Shown here one piece after another: positions 10,102 to 22,429 of a stretch of 64,000 nt of DNA. Positions within the stretch are counted from its first letter, which is position 1. The number at the start of each line of letters is the position of its first letter. Source of the DNA: Azolla caroliniana (Eukaryota > Polypodiophyta); contig JBHGNT010000005.1 of NCBI GenBank assembly GCA_043228905.1, positions 7,564,001-7,628,000 on the forward strand, written 5' to 3'. The position numbers and the translations under genes are program-made. The notes under the pieces are model-generated. The model was not told the origin of the DNA. It saw nothing but the letters and a program-made list of their open reading frames with translations, and did not search any database.

Positions 10102-13100
10102 TTATCCATTCTTGAGATCATCTTCAGTCTTCTTTCCTTCATGCTTTCCAGATATTATACCAATGCTTATAACTCCCATCATGTCTCTAAACTGTGTATG
10201 TTTTTCCATGCTCAATCGCTTCGTAAGAATATCATCCACTTGCTTAATTGTACTTACATACAACAGATCCACTTCTCCATCAATCACTTATTCTCTAACA
10301 AAGTGATAATGCACTTCAATGTGCTTTATTCTTGCATGGAACACTAGGTTTTTTGCCAACTGAATATTGCTCATATTGTCACACCAAATTGTGACTGCAC
10401 CATCTATATACTCTCTGAAATTAGCAAGCAATCTTCTGATTTGTACTTCTTCACAAGTGGCTATTGTAACTCCTCTATATTCAGCTTCAGTACTTGATAA
10501 TGCAACAATAGCTTGTTTCTTGCTACTCCATGAAATAGTTGCACTTCCCAATGTAAACATATATCCACTCGTCGATCTTCTATCAGTTTGGCGTCCAGTC
10601 CAATCAACATCTGTATATCCTTCCAACTTTATGTCCAGATCAACCCTGTAAAACAATCCATGGTTTTGAGTAGCTTTTACATACCCTCAAAATTCTTCTA
10701 ATGCAATCCAAATGTGGCTTTGTTGGCTGTTGCATAAATTGGCTAACTAATCCAAGTGCATAACTAAAATTAGTCTTATTATAGTCTAGTATATGAGGTT
10801 GCCCACCATAGACATGTACATGTTCACATCTGCTATTTTTACTCCCAAATCAGCTCTCAATTTGCAGTTCTTATCCAATGGTACATCAATAGGTTTGCAT
10901 CCAAGCATTCCATACTTTTTCAGCACAATTGTAACATATTGTTTTTGCAACATATATATACCACTTTCAAATCTGATTATCTCAATACCAAGAACGTATT
11001 TCAGCTCTCTCAAGTCCTTCATATGAAATTGCATTTCCAGATTTTTCTTCAAGTTGCTTATTTCATCCATTGAATCACCTCCAATGATTAAATCATCTAC
11101 ATAAATCAAAATAACAACAATGCAGTCATTTATCCATTTTAGATACAATGATGGATCAGCCTTTGACATTGTGAAAGCAATTTTTTTTAGAGATTCTGAA
11201 AGTTCTTTGTACCATGCTCTCGGTACTTGTTTCAGCCCATAGAGAGCCTTTTTCAGCTTACAAACATATTCTGGATGCTTCTTATCTTCAAAACCTGGTG
11301 GTTGACACATGTATACTTCCTCTTCTAAGTTACCATGTAAAAAACATTTTTTACATCCATATGGCTTTTGGCTACACTTACAACAAGTAGTGTCCTCAAG
11401 GTTGTCATTTTTGCAACCGGTGCAAATGTCTCATCATAATCAATTCCTTGCATTTGGGCATATCTCTTTGCAACAAGTCTTCCTTTATGTCTACTTACAT
11501 TCCCATTGGAATCATGCTTTGTTTTGTAGACCCATTTGCAACCTACAACATTTTTTCCTTTTGGAAACTTTACCAAATCCCATGTTTTATTTTTAGCCAA
11601 TGCATCCATTTCTTCTTGCATTGCATTCACCCATTTCCTCTCAGCTTTTGCTTCATCAAAACTATTTGGATAAGGGATCTATACCACTTTAGACATATAT
11701 GCATAATGCATAGTCATGTATGTATCATAACCATATCTTTCAACAATTTTTTTCTCTCTATCTAATCTTCTCAGTTTTTTATTTGCATCTTTCATTGCTT
11801 TTTCAATACCATGGATTTTCAAGACTTGTGTACCCAACTCATCATCTAATGATACATCTGAATCTACATCTTCCATGTTTCTAGATCCATCATCAAGCAT
11901 TTCATATTCTAGCATCTTCTGTTTTCCCTTTTTATTATCATAGATTTTATGTCTTAGATTTTTTCCACTCCAAGCATTTGAATAAGATTTACTACCTGAG
12001 TTTTCAAATGGTCTAGTACATGCTATTGATGTTGAACTTTGTTGTCCAATCTTATTTCCATTTCCATGGCAATCTCTTTCATTTTCAGATTTATCTCTGT
12101 CTTCATTTTCATTGTCTTCATCTGTTTCTACATTTTGTTTTAGGTTGTACCAACTGCCCAACTCATCAAATATCACATCACGACTTACTACAATCTTTTT
12201 TGTCAACGGGTTATAGCATCTATACCCTTTTTGCTCCTCTGAATATCCCACAAAAATACATTTTTCAGCTTTTGGATCAAGCTTACTTCTTACTTCAACG
12301 GGTACATGAACATAAGCAATGCATCCAAACACTTTTAAGTGTTCCAGACTAGGTTTCCTATCATATAAACATTCTTTAGGAGTCACTACATGTATTCCAA
12401 ATGTTATGCATCTATTTAGTAGTTTGTTGTGTTTACAGCTTCAACCCAGTAATACAATGGCATATTTTTTTCAGTCATCAAAGCTCTTGCTATGTTTACT
12501 AATGTTCTGTTTTTTCTCTCAACCACTCCATTTTGTTGTGAAGTATATCTACATGTGAATTTTCTTCTTATTCCTTGATTGCATAGAAAATCGGAAAATT
12601 CATTTGAGAAATATTCTCCTCCATCAAACCTTAAGCATTTTATCCTAGTCCCAACTTGCTTTTCTACCATGCATTTGAACATACGAAAGCAATCAAATAC
12701 TTCACTCTTCTCTTTCATGAAGTAAACCCATGTTTTCCTTGAGCAATCATCAATGAATGTTACATAAAACTTGCAGCCACCAATTGAGGCATTTTTTGTT
12801 GGTCCCATACATTTGTATGCACCAAATCCAACAAGTTTTTTCTTATAAGTCCTTCATGAGGGAAAGATACTCTGTTTTGCTTTCCATATAAACATGATTC
12901 ACATATTTTGCTCATCTCACAGTCTTTCAACTTTGGCAATCCAGCCACGACATTTTTCCTCAACATATTTTTCAAAGTTTGCATACTTATGTGTCCAAAT
13001 CGTTTATGTCACATTTCCACATCTGAGATTACATGCATTCCTCCTACAAACATGGTTGTAATCTTTTTAGGCATATCCACATCTAAAACAAACATTCTTC

Positions 13101-13989
13101 CTTGGCGTTTTCCTTTTGCAATCAGCTTTCCATGTTTCTCTATAAAACACCCACGTTGCTTAAACTTTACTTGCATTCCTTGCACTATTATCTGTCCAAC
13201 AGAAATCAGATTTTTTGCAAGGTTTGGAACATGCATAACATTCAGCATATACTTTGTTTTTTCCCTTTCTTCCCACAATGGAATATCTCCAACATGCTCG
13301 ATTGTATGAGTAGTGTTATAACCTTTTTGTACATAACAAGGAATATCTAGTTCTCTTAGACTTTCAAACCAGATTGCATGTCCTGTCATATGATTAGATG
13401 CCCTAGAATCTACATACCACATTTAATCTTCATTGCATTTCTATGAACATTCAACCATTGTTGTTGTTTCATGTTGCATCACAAAAGCACCTTCTTTGTC
13501 ACCATTTTCACTAGTTGAAGCATAGTTATTTTGTTGTCTCTTCCCTCGTTTTTCATCATTTTGCTTTTTATAGCATTCAGCCTATGTATGGCCTGGTTTC
13601 CCACAATACCAACAGTCATCATCACTCAAAATAGTTTGTTTACCTCTGCCTTGATTGCTCCCATTGCCTCTAACGTTGTTTCTTCCACTTATAGCTTGTT
13701 GTCCTCTTCCTTGATAATTATAATTGGTTCTAGTTGAACCAAATCTTCCATGGCCTCTTCCAGCACTATTGTAGAGAGCTTGCCCCTCAGTCTCAGAGTT
13801 TCCTTTGTTTATATTTTCAATCTGATTTCTTTCTTCCAATACAAGCATCGAAACTAGATCTGCAAAACATGGGATACTGTCCCTTGTGAGAATGGACGTT
13901 TTGAAGCTTTTATATTGAGGTCCTAAGCCTCTTAAGCATACTATTGAGCGAGCAAGCTCAACCTGATCCGGATCGGTATCTGGAAACAA
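10102..13989 (-). pseudogene. Ty1/Copia gag-pol (gag C-terminus to RNase H)
   Basis: The minus-strand order is gag end, protease, GAG_pre-integrase, integrase, RT, RNase H, as in Copia. The gag end has the knuckle start WYCGKPGH (near 13,600). The protease site reads VDSRASNHM instead of DSGAS (near 13,410). The integrase has an HHCC region (12,760-13,000) and the triad residues in FIDDCSR, RFDGGEY and NGVVERKN (12,416-12,808). RT has an intact YVDD box (near 10,985-11,110). RNase H has ALSSTEAEYRG and HIEVHYHFVRE, then one stop at 10,288. Only a few stops and frameshifts are present, so the copy is moderately old. The 5' end of gag is cut at about 13,990. Confidence 0.93.
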
Positions 13990-14320
13990 CCGGTTGGATC
14001 GGAAAGCCGGATCCGAGCGGGAACCGGAAGCCTAGTAATGCCTAGACTACTAGGTAATTATTGTCTCGTAGTTAGTGTCAGTCGCACGTAGGAATATTGA
14101 AGTACTTGTCAATACTTCTGTCAGTCCTTTATGGACTTGTATAAATAGTGTTGTTTAGCACGTTGTCTTATTTTGAATCTACGTTTACATACTGATCTCT
14201 TTATCTCTCCCGCGTATAATCTCTGTGTAATAAGCTTCTCCATTAAACCTTCATCTTGTTCTCTGTTGTTATCCAGCTGAGCTGGTTCTATCCAAACACT
14301 TCTGCACATTAACATTGACA
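13990..14320 (+). mobile_element. 5' LTR of a second Copia element (plus)
   Basis: This is an LTR-like segment ending ACATTGACA immediately before a tRNA-iMet-type primer site. It has a TATA box (TATAAATA, 14,140-14,147) about 180 bp upstream of the primer site. The left boundary near 13,990 is inferred from the end of minus-strand Copia gag homology; no clean TG start was fixed. This plus element lies back-to-back against the minus Copia. Confidence 0.65.
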
Positions 14321-14332
14321 TGGTATCAAAGC
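14321..14332 (+). other. Primer binding site (iMet type) of Copia
   Basis: TGGTATCAAAGC differs at one base from the standard plant initiator-Met primer site TGGTATCAGAGC. It lies directly after the LTR end. Confidence 0.85.
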
Positions 14333-14414
14333 GCGAAGGTTGAGAACCTCTGCAACCGACACTTGCTTTCATAGACGAACCCTAGAACCTAGTAACAACA
14401 AACAACGAGAAGAT

Positions 14415-15917
14415 ATGGACATAGGAATGTCAAGTTCACTTCCAACAGAGAAGCTCGACCGGAGCAACTACGTGTCCTGGTCATATAAGATGCACCAATA
14501 CTTGCTAGGGCATGGATATTGGAGCTTCGTGGAAGGAACGAACGCAGTAGCGCCATAGTTGGCACACGAGGACTTCATGGTATGTGAGCAAGGAGCGAGC
14601 CGAGTATTGTACTGCCTCGCGTCTTGTGGGCACGACCAGATGCTTGGCTACATAAAGGATGCAAAAACGCCGAAGGAGGCCTAAGGAAATATGAGGAAGA
14701 TTTTCGTCGCGAGTACCACAGCCCGTAAGTTGTAGCTCCGACAAGAACTGAACAACATTCGGCAAAGAGACATGTCGGTTACAGATTACACCAACAAAAT
14801 AAAGGAGATTTGTGCCACACTCGGGTCCATCAACATGACGGTGGACGAAGACGAGATGCTACAAATCTGCCTCGGTGGTCTAGCGCAAAGGTACGGGCCA
14901 ATCCGGACAGCAATCTGCACCTGGGAGAAGCCACCAACTTTTTTCAACTTGTAATCGATGCTAATGATCGAAGAAAACCATGCGAGTGGGTCGAGGACCA
15001 CTCAATCGGATGACCGGATGCTGTACACGGAGACAAATCGGCCCCACAAACGTGGTGGACAAGGTGGGTCGACACACAATGGAGGCGGCCGACAATAGTA
15101 GAACCAAAGGCACAAAGATGGTGCCGACAGCAGTTCTGAACCCTCCACAAGCAAGGGGAGACAAAGCGGCGCCGGAAGCCGGCAAGGAAAAGCCGACATG
15201 GAATGCTGGTACTGTGGCAAAAGGGGCCACAAGGAAAGAGAGTGATGGAAGAAGCGTGCCAATTCAAAAAAATCCGGATCCGGGAAAATTGGTCAAGAAA
15301 ACCGGCAAAGCGTGCATTACGCAGAAGGATCAGAACCATTCGGAACCGGGAAGACTGGTAAAGGGCCAGCCTTCGTGATGAGACACAAGGCAAACCCGAT
15401 GAAGAAGATCTCTTCCAAATCGAAGGAAGTATGGTACGTTGATTCAGGTGCGTCGAACCACATGACGAGCCACGAAGAGTGGTTCTCCTTTCTAGAGAAA
15501 CCAAATCAACCGGGAGTTGTCGAAACCGGAGACGACACTCCTCACCCGATTGTGCATGTTGGAGAAGTCGCTTTGAGCCATGTCAGATAGAAGGGAAAGC
15601 TGATGAACGTATTACATGTTCCAACAATCACAAAGAACCTAGTGTCGGTCGAACAAATCGTCGACCAGGGGATGCAGGTGCGGTTTACGCACCTCGGGTG
15701 CTTCATAGAGGAAGAAGGCCAGATAATCACGCAAGGGCACAGAGAAGGGAGGATGTTCATCCTCAACACCAATGACGTCGACACCACCATGTTTGTCAAA
15801 GGACAGAAGATTGAATCGGACATCAACCTCTGGCATAAGCGGATCGGCCACGTCAACTACCAGAGCCTTCAAGACTTGCAATCAAAACAAGTTGTTTTCG
15901 GAATACCGCAACATATT
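14415..15917 (+). pseudogene. Copia gag, protease and GAG_pre-integrase, 3' truncated
   Basis: The ATG at 14,415 opens a Copia gag (LPTEKLDRSNYVSWSYKM, then MSVTDYTNKIKEI at 14,772). The zinc knuckle CWYCGKRGH (near 15,208) ends in a TGA at 15,243-15,245, where the last Cys codon is expected. The protease motif VWYVDSGASNHM is intact near 15,430. The GAG_pre-integrase part contains LWHKRIGHVNYQSLQ (near 15,830). Several stops and frameshifts are present. The coding stops abruptly at 15,917, fused to the primer site of an unrelated family T element. No integrase or RT follows. Confidence 0.9.
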
Positions 15918-16185
15918 TGGTGAACCCGATGTGAAGGGCGGCAAGGGAGGATGGAGTTGGAAGAAGACGACTTCGCGCAACTTTTTGTCGAAGCGGTGAG
16001 GGAGTTTGGACGAGGAACAACAAGAAGGGAGACGGCGCTGCAAGCTATTGAGCGAGTGGTCGAAAGAGTCGGTCGTTTCAACGGGGACAAAGTCTCATTC
16101 TACTTGGAAGCCTACAACGCGAAAATGGAGGAGCGAGACGTAGACGAGGCGTTGAGGCTGGAGTTCTTCTCTCGGGTCATCGCCA
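15918..16185 (+). pseudogene. Family T gag 5' fragment with primer site (divergent subfamily)
   Basis: TGGTGAACCCGATGTGAAGG at 15,918-15,937 matches the primer-site region found after the LTRs at 16,847 and 24,506. An ATG at 15,951 starts a gag-like N-terminus that is acidic, then has AVREFG and RVVERVGRFNGDKVSFYLEAYNAK. It parallels the KRLVQRNGEFNGKGVSRYLREYKAE segment of the intact copy. The fragment ends where it is joined to an LTR truncated at its 5' side (16,186). No LTR precedes the primer site; Copia sequence is fused there instead. Confidence 0.75.
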
Positions 16186-16847
16186 TCCAACCGTACCATT
16201 GTACTAACTTATCCTTAGTGTTTTAAATATAGATTTAATACCCATAAGACCTTTATTTACGCCTACCTTTATTAAAAAGGTAAGTCATGCATTTTAAGAG
16301 TGCGTGAATACTTTATTTATAAGAAAAATGTAAACCAATAAAATATTACTCGTGCACATCTAACGAGCATGAGCACTATATTTAGGAAATAAAAGCATAG
16401 TGTAAAAAGCAACTCATGCACATTTAGTGTGCATGAACACTTTAGAAAAAGCATAGAGTCTATCTCTAGAAAAAGCATGGATTATTAAGACTCTCTCATC
16501 ACTATATAAGGATGAGGAGCACAATGTAATAGGTGTGTGAAATATTTGGAAATTGGATATATTTCTAAAAGACACCAATTAATATATGCGTGGGATTCAT
16601 GAAATAATCTATACTTGTGGGATTCACAAGTTCTTTTTAATCTCTTTCTTTCAATCTAAATACGTATTCTTATCTAAATATTGATTAATCGAATACAATA
16701 CACTCGTGGGATTCACGAGATTTCTATCTCTCTTTCTAATAATCCATTCATAATTAGACTTGTCTCAAATTCTTCCTCCTCCTAGTCCAAAACCCCATCG
16801 GTTTCCACCTGACTCACGAAAATGATCTGGCGCCGAAAGGCACGACA
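16186..16847 (+). mobile_element. Family T 5' LTR of copy 1, 5'-truncated
   Basis: It aligns from about position 150 of the LTR at 19,094 to the shared end GGCACGACA. A TATATAAG box lies at 16,503-16,510. The repeated CGTGGGATTC/GTGGGATTCAC motifs downstream of it are shared with all family LTRs. The truncation falls within the tRNA-like block. Confidence 0.88.
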
Positions 16848-16885
16848 CAAGTGGTGAACCCAACGTGAAGGCAGGTGGCAAGGAG

Positions 16886-19031
16886 ATGGAGAATCAACAA
16901 GAGGCGATGAGCATAATGATGATGATGGTTGAGCGGATGCAACAAGAGCAACGTGTGATGTCAGAATTGAAGTTGGCAGTAGAGCGGCTTGTGCAACGAA
17001 ACAGGCAATTCAACGAAAATGATGTTTCACACTATCTACGTGACTACAAGGTGGAGATGATGCGATGTGGAATACCAGAAGGATTGCAAATGATTTCCTT
17101 CAATCGGGTGGCCACGGATGAGTTACAAGAGAGAATCCACAAGAAACGACAACAAAACCCGACATGGGGGTCCTTTGAAGAAGCTTTAGGAGAGGCATAT
17201 GACTACAAGAGATCGAAGGGATGAGATCAATGTGAGTTCAACGAATGGGTGGCATCGGAGAAGACCCACCGAAGTGCAACACAAGCATTCCTAGAGTTCG
17301 AGCATCGTTTTGCTCGACTCTCAGAGCGGGAACAAAGATTGTTGGGGGAGAATAAAGTCCTAATGTTCGTAAGATCGATCGATCAAAAAGAAAGGATGGA
17401 CATCGGGATCCAACTCGAAGATGATGACGGTGCAAATGGCCTTACTGAGGATTGGGCCGACGTCGAAAGGGTATGCCAGAGACATGATGAGAGTAAGAAG
17501 AGAATCTTGTTGGCAACAACATGACCTATAAGGGATGATCGATTAAGGATGAACGATGTGGCTAATACGAAGGTCGAAGTACAATTCGACGGTACCACGG
17601 GAGAGGGTGTGGAACAAGGCATTCTCTTGTCTTGTGAAAGAACGACGGCCAAGGATAAGGTCGATGACTTGAGAGTGGCGAACACAACTTCAAGAATGGA
17701 AGAAGGTTTCGGAATACAAGTATCTGACACATCGGGTGAAAAAGGGGTAAGCATAATCGATGCTTGCATGATCGAGGGAGATAAAGAGTGCGAGGCGGAC
17801 TTGATTGAGGAGGTCGCCACGAAAGATAACATCGAATCGGAGGTGGCTATGGACGAATCAATGGTGGATGGTTGTATGAAGACTTTCCCATCACTAGTTT
17901 TAGAGACTTCAGCGGTTGCATTCGAAAGGCAACGTGAGACCGAAGAGACGGAAGGTGGCGGAGAGAAAACAAAGGCCGAAGCTGATGCATACAACGAAGA
18001 GATAGCCAAGAAGGTGGATATGCGTGAAACGACGGAGAATGATAATACCGAGGATTCCTACCCACTAATCCTAGAGACTTCGGCGGTTGTGTCCAAGAAG
18101 CAACATGAGACCGGAGAGACGGGAGGTGGCGGCAAGAAAGGTAAAGTCGGAAAGCCAGTTCAGATGGAAGATGATCCAGATGGAATTCCGATCCGAAAGG
18201 GGGTCGACTCGATCAAAACCGATCGACCGAGTCCGATTCGGCCAAACGCGAATACGGATGGAAGCCGACCTAGCCGAAAGCCGATCGGACAAGATCGATC
18301 CGGAAAGAAGCTAATCTGACTTAGTCGGAGGTTGAACCGGTCGAGGCCGGTGAAAACGAGGAAAAGAAAGCCAACCGACCCGGAAGGGGACTGAATCGGT
18401 AAAAACCGATCAACCGAGTCCGAATCCGCCGAATATGAATCCGATCGGAAGCCAATCCAATCGAACACCGATTAGACAAGACCGATCCAAAAAGAAGCTA
18501 ATTCGACTCAACCGAAGATCAAAGCAATCGAGGCCGGTGAACACGAGGAAGATGCCAAACATGCACACTACCACAGACGACAAGGGCCAAGCATATTTGA
18601 ACGGTATTATTAACGATGAGATCTTAACAAAGACGGTGAGCTCTAACATGAAGATTATCAACTCTAACGCGAGATTATACGACAAAGGTGAACAAAGTGG
18701 GAAGCATGGCACATGCACAAGACAAGAAGGGTTATGCTCAAGAGGATCAGAAGGAGCCATGACAATCGACCATGGCAATGCAAAGCGAGAACAAAGAATA
18801 TGGTGGATTGGATGGCGACAATGGTTTGGGTGGAAAGAATGGATGTGCTCAAAATGGAGAGACAAAGTCGACATAGCAAGAGAAACGGAGGGGATTGTGA
18901 GTAAAAGAGAAATACGAGAGCCGGCAACCGGTAACTGGGCGGAGCAAGCAACTGAAAACCAGAAATCAAGCGGAGCCGACAACCAAGCACGACCATCGAC
19001 GAAACCAACCGGGCGGAGTCCGAACAGATGA
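16886..19031 (+). pseudogene. Family T gag-like ORF, copy 1, broken
   Basis: It starts at ATG 16,886 (MENQQEAMSIMMMMVERM), colinear with the intact ORF at 24,545. In-frame TGA codons lie at 17,222-17,224 and 17,522-17,524, then a stop at 18,317-18,319 is followed by a frame change. The gag-like N-terminal half, the duplicated LILET/LVLET acidic segment and the basic DRPSPIRPNA region can all be recognised. The tryptophan-every-third-residue tail (near 18,798-18,860) is still legible and nearly identical to that of the intact copy. No CCHC knuckle is present. Confidence 0.85.
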
Positions 19032-19093
19032 GACTAACAATCACCGACAGCTTCAGCACATACCAGAGGATGTGCGGGTTCGGAGGGGGCGAG

Positions 19094-19910
19094 TGTCATA
19101 GTGTGAATCACACATTACGTGAAATCTGTAAAATACAATATCCGATTTAAAGTATGTATAATAAATAAAATAAAATATTAAAAAAATATTTATTATGTGC
19201 ATAGGGCAAGATTCAAACCCTATACCTCCACATAGAGAAACCCCAACCGTACCATTGCACTAACTTATCCTTAGTGTTCTAAATATAGATTTAATACCTA
19301 TAAGACCTTTATTTACGCCTACCTTTATTAAAAAGGTAAGTCATGCATTTTTAGAGTGTGTGAATACTTTATTTATAAGAAAAATGTAAACCAATAAAAT
19401 ATTACTCGTGCACATCTAACGAGCATGAGCACTATATTTAGGAAATAAAAGCATAGTGTAAAAAGCAACTCATGCACATTTAGTGTGCATGAACACTTTA
19501 GAAAAAGCATAGAGTCTATCTATAGAAAAAGCATGGATTGTTAAGACTCTCTCATCACTATATAAGGATGAGGAGCACAATGTAATAGGTGTGTGAAATA
19601 TTTGGAAATTGGATATATTTCTAAAAGACACCAATTAATATATGCGTGGGATTCACGAAATAATCTATACTTGTGGGTTGTGGGATTCACAAGTTTTTTT
19701 TAATCTCTTTCTTTCAATCTAAATACATATTCTTATTTAAATATTGATTAATTGAATACAATACACTCGTGGGATTCACAAGATTTCTATCTCTCTTTCT
19801 AATAATCCATTCATAACTAGACTTGTCTCAAATTCTTCCTCCTCCTAGTCCAAAACCTCAGCAGTTTCCACCAGACTCATGGAAACGATATGGTGCCGAA
19901 AGGCACGACA
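19094..19910 (+). mobile_element. Family T 3' LTR of copy 1
   Basis: It starts TGTCATAGTG and ends GGCACGACA, 817 bp. It contains a degraded antisense tRNA-like block (about 19,200-19,262) and a TATATAAG box near 19,560. An 8-bp direct duplication (GTGGGTTGTGGG) near 19,673 is absent from the 5' LTR. Confidence 0.9.
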
Positions 19911-21114
19911 CCGATGGCTACGGACAAGGGCGTAAACCAGTCGGGCGATTCTTCGCGTCTTCCCACACTTGCTCCCGAGACGATGGCAGTCGGGCCCGAG
20001 TGCCCACGTGATTCCCAAAAGGAGGAAGGCAGCGGCGTGAGATGGAGAATCGTTGGTGAGACGATACGGGGAAGGAACAGACAAGAGCCCTCGGAACCGA
20101 TTCCGGAGAACTCGGCATTCAGGCCCTTACGCCCACGTGAGACCAAGGAGATGGATGACGGTATCGAGGAGTCCTGGCATGATGCCAGCGAAGAGGGATG
20201 GGAAATGGCCCCGGAGAAGGTCGACGAAGGGACCAAGAATCGACCCGACCGAGAACCGAACCTCGCGGCACTCCGACTCGGTTGGAACGCGATCCGGTCG
20301 TGGTTTGATCGACCGGGGCCAGAATCGGCATGAGGGTGCCGATATGGAAGAGGGTGCGGAACAAGCCGCCCTCTTTTACATGGGAAGAAAGACCAACCGG
20401 GCAAAGGTCGGTAATCGGGAAAAGGGAAATGATCGAGGGTGCGGAACGAGTCCGACAGGATCGGCATCGGAGCCGAAACTCCGGACATTGGAGAATCAAG
20501 CCCAAGCGGGGCTTGATCGATCATAGAGCGGGTGCTTTCCACCGACACCACTAACAGGGTCAGTGGTCGGGACTAGTCGTCGGGAGTCGTTACGAAATCG
20601 GTGTCCTCACATCTTGATCGGAGACTTCGGTAGTTCGGCCGGCGTGGCAACGTGAGACCGAAAGAGATGGAAGATGGAGGCGGTAACACAGCAAGGAGAC
20701 AGACGACGAGTTCGGGAGAAGTACAGGGGATGAAGGCAAAGGACAACGGAGGGGCGGGGTATGGAGATCCTCACACCGATATGGCGGTCGGCCCGAGTGC
20801 CGGCGTGAGTCTTATAGGAGAGATCGGTGGCAACAGGTGAACGTGACTAGCCGAAGAGGCCGGAACACGGTACGTCAGTACCACGGGAGAGGGTGTGGAG
20901 CGAGCCACCCTCTCGACTTGAGAAAGAAGGAAGACCCGGGATAAGGGTCAGAGATACAACGAGCCCAAGGAGGATCCTTCACACCGGTTCTAGACACTCC
21001 GGCGGTCGACCGAGAACCGGCGTGAGACCTAGAGTGACGAACGGTAGCGGCGAGGGGACGAAGGCAAAGGATAGTGGAGGGACGGTCTATGGAGATCCTC
21101 ACACCGATCTGGCC
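19911..21114 (+). pseudogene. GC-rich relict of a family T-related internal region
   Basis: This is a high-GC segment with no long intact frame. Phrases match the C-terminal half of the family T gag at DNA level: ACCACGGGAGAGGGTGTGGA near 20,881 (compare 17,593 and 25,252), and CGGCGTGAGACC-type pieces near 21,020. An internal repeat places GAAGGCAAAGG ... GGAGATCCTCACACCGAT at both about 20,730 and 21,058, 328 bp apart. It ends abruptly at chromovirus gag. It is most likely a diverged family member without LTRs of its own. Function unknown. Confidence 0.5.
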
Positions 21115-21790
21115 AATTTGTCACAGTTTTCAAGGGCCAATTTCTGCAATCTCCCTCTCGAACCGAGGCAGCACAAGCTTTAATGAACCTCTCTAGTAGG
21201 AAGTTTTCCTCATTAGAAAACTATGTTCGCCATGTTAGAACCCAAATCCAAAAGTCGGGTCTAGAAGGGAACAATTGGTTAATAGCTTGTTTTGTCAATG
21301 GCATCCCCAATTCGGACTATCACTGGATAGTGCACGATAAGGATCCAAAATCCTTCGAAGAGGCCATTGAAATAGTTCTTCGCTATCAACGCACTTCGAA
21401 GGACCACAACAAACCCAATGAAGCACCCAGGACTAAGCAGTCGCAATTCACTAGGAAACGCAAGACACCCAACGAATTCATGGATCACGTTTGTAAGCGA
21501 CAACATCCTTTTTGCGTATTCTGCAAAAAGAAGGAGAGCAATGTCGAAAGCTCCAACGGAAAGAGCACGACAACAAAGCTAAAGTTGTTGACCATAAAGG
21601 TCAGATTCCTAATGTCCTTCAAGTCTATACACATCATTTAAGTAATTGTCAATGTTCTTTCCCTCACTATGTATTGGGTCCCAATGATTTATCACGTGCA
21701 AACGGGTATATCAATGGATCTCCCGTACAATTTTTGTTTGATTCGGGAAGCTCACACAACTTTGTGAATGATCATTTGGTTCAGATATGA
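21115..21790 (+). pseudogene. Chromovirus gag C-terminus and aspartic protease
   Basis: Gag homology starts near 21,115. The main frame from 21,183 (MNLSSRKFSSLENYVRHVRT) closely parallels the gag at 56,260-55,951 on the minus strand. The knuckle start CVFCKKKE (near 21,510) is damaged by frameshift. The protease follows in another frame, with LFDSGSSHNFVNDHLV (near 21,735-21,785), then a stop at 21,788. Confidence 0.85.
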
Positions 21791-22027
21791 GGAATCCAAC
21801 CTACCGTAAGTGATCATACCTATACAATGCACTTGGCTGATGGAAGAGTACAATACATCAACAGGGAGATTCATTCATTAGGAATTTCTATTGATACTTA
21901 TATAGAGGAAGTAGACTTCCATGTAATGAATCTTTGTGCCATTGATGTAATATTGGGTTATCCCTAGTTTTATAATAAAAACTCTTCTTTATCTATTGAT
22001 TGGGTTCATCATTCAATTACATTTGTA

Positions 22028-22429
22028 TTGAACGATTGTACTCATTTTATTCAATGTGTAAAAAAACAATCAATCTCGATTGTTTCCTCTCCATCAATAT
22101 CCGAGTGGTCTTGTTCTACTCTATTTTATCATGTTCTTGATCCAGACATTCACGTTTACAATATCGATAATGTCTCGGTTCAATTAATATTTTTTGAACA
22201 ACAACAACTTGATGAAATCTTAAATGATTTTCGTGATGTTTTTCCGAGTGACATTACAGAACATGATAAACATGTCCGCTTTGTTTTACAAACATTGCGT
22301 GACAAACAGTTTTATGCGAAAATCTCAAAATGTGAGTTCTTCAAGAAATCAATTACTTATCTTGGACATCTCATAACTGAACGAGGAGTTGAAGTTGATC
22401 CTTCTCACATCAAGAAAATCAAGCTTTAG
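22028..22429 (+). pseudogene. Chromovirus RT with catalytic palm deleted
   Basis: The frame reads into RT at LNDFRDVFPSDI (near 22,215-22,255) and then jumps to HDKHVRFVLQTLRDKQFYAK, which lies after the active site in a normal RT. The fingers and palm with the YxDD box are therefore missing, an internal deletion of an estimated 150-200 codons. The C-terminal connection (CEFFKKSITYLGHLI) is present and runs to a stop at 22,427. Confidence 0.85.

Larger units (their letters stand above)
16186..19910 (+). mobile_element. Family T gag-only LTR retrotransposon, copy 1
   Basis: Structure: 5' LTR (16,186-16,847, missing about the first 150 bp), primer site, gag-like ORF with stops, purine-rich tract GGAGGGGGCGAG (19,082-19,093), complete 3' LTR (19,094-19,910). 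No protease, RT, RNase H or integrase is present, so mobility must depend on enzymes supplied by another element. The shared parts of the two LTRs are nearly identical by eye. Because the 5' LTR is truncated, no target duplication can be checked. Confidence 0.88.

Noticed and set aside
18160-20551. Long minus-strand frames in the family T region
   Set aside because: They are antisense to the gag-like coding region and its GC-rich relict, with no domain content.
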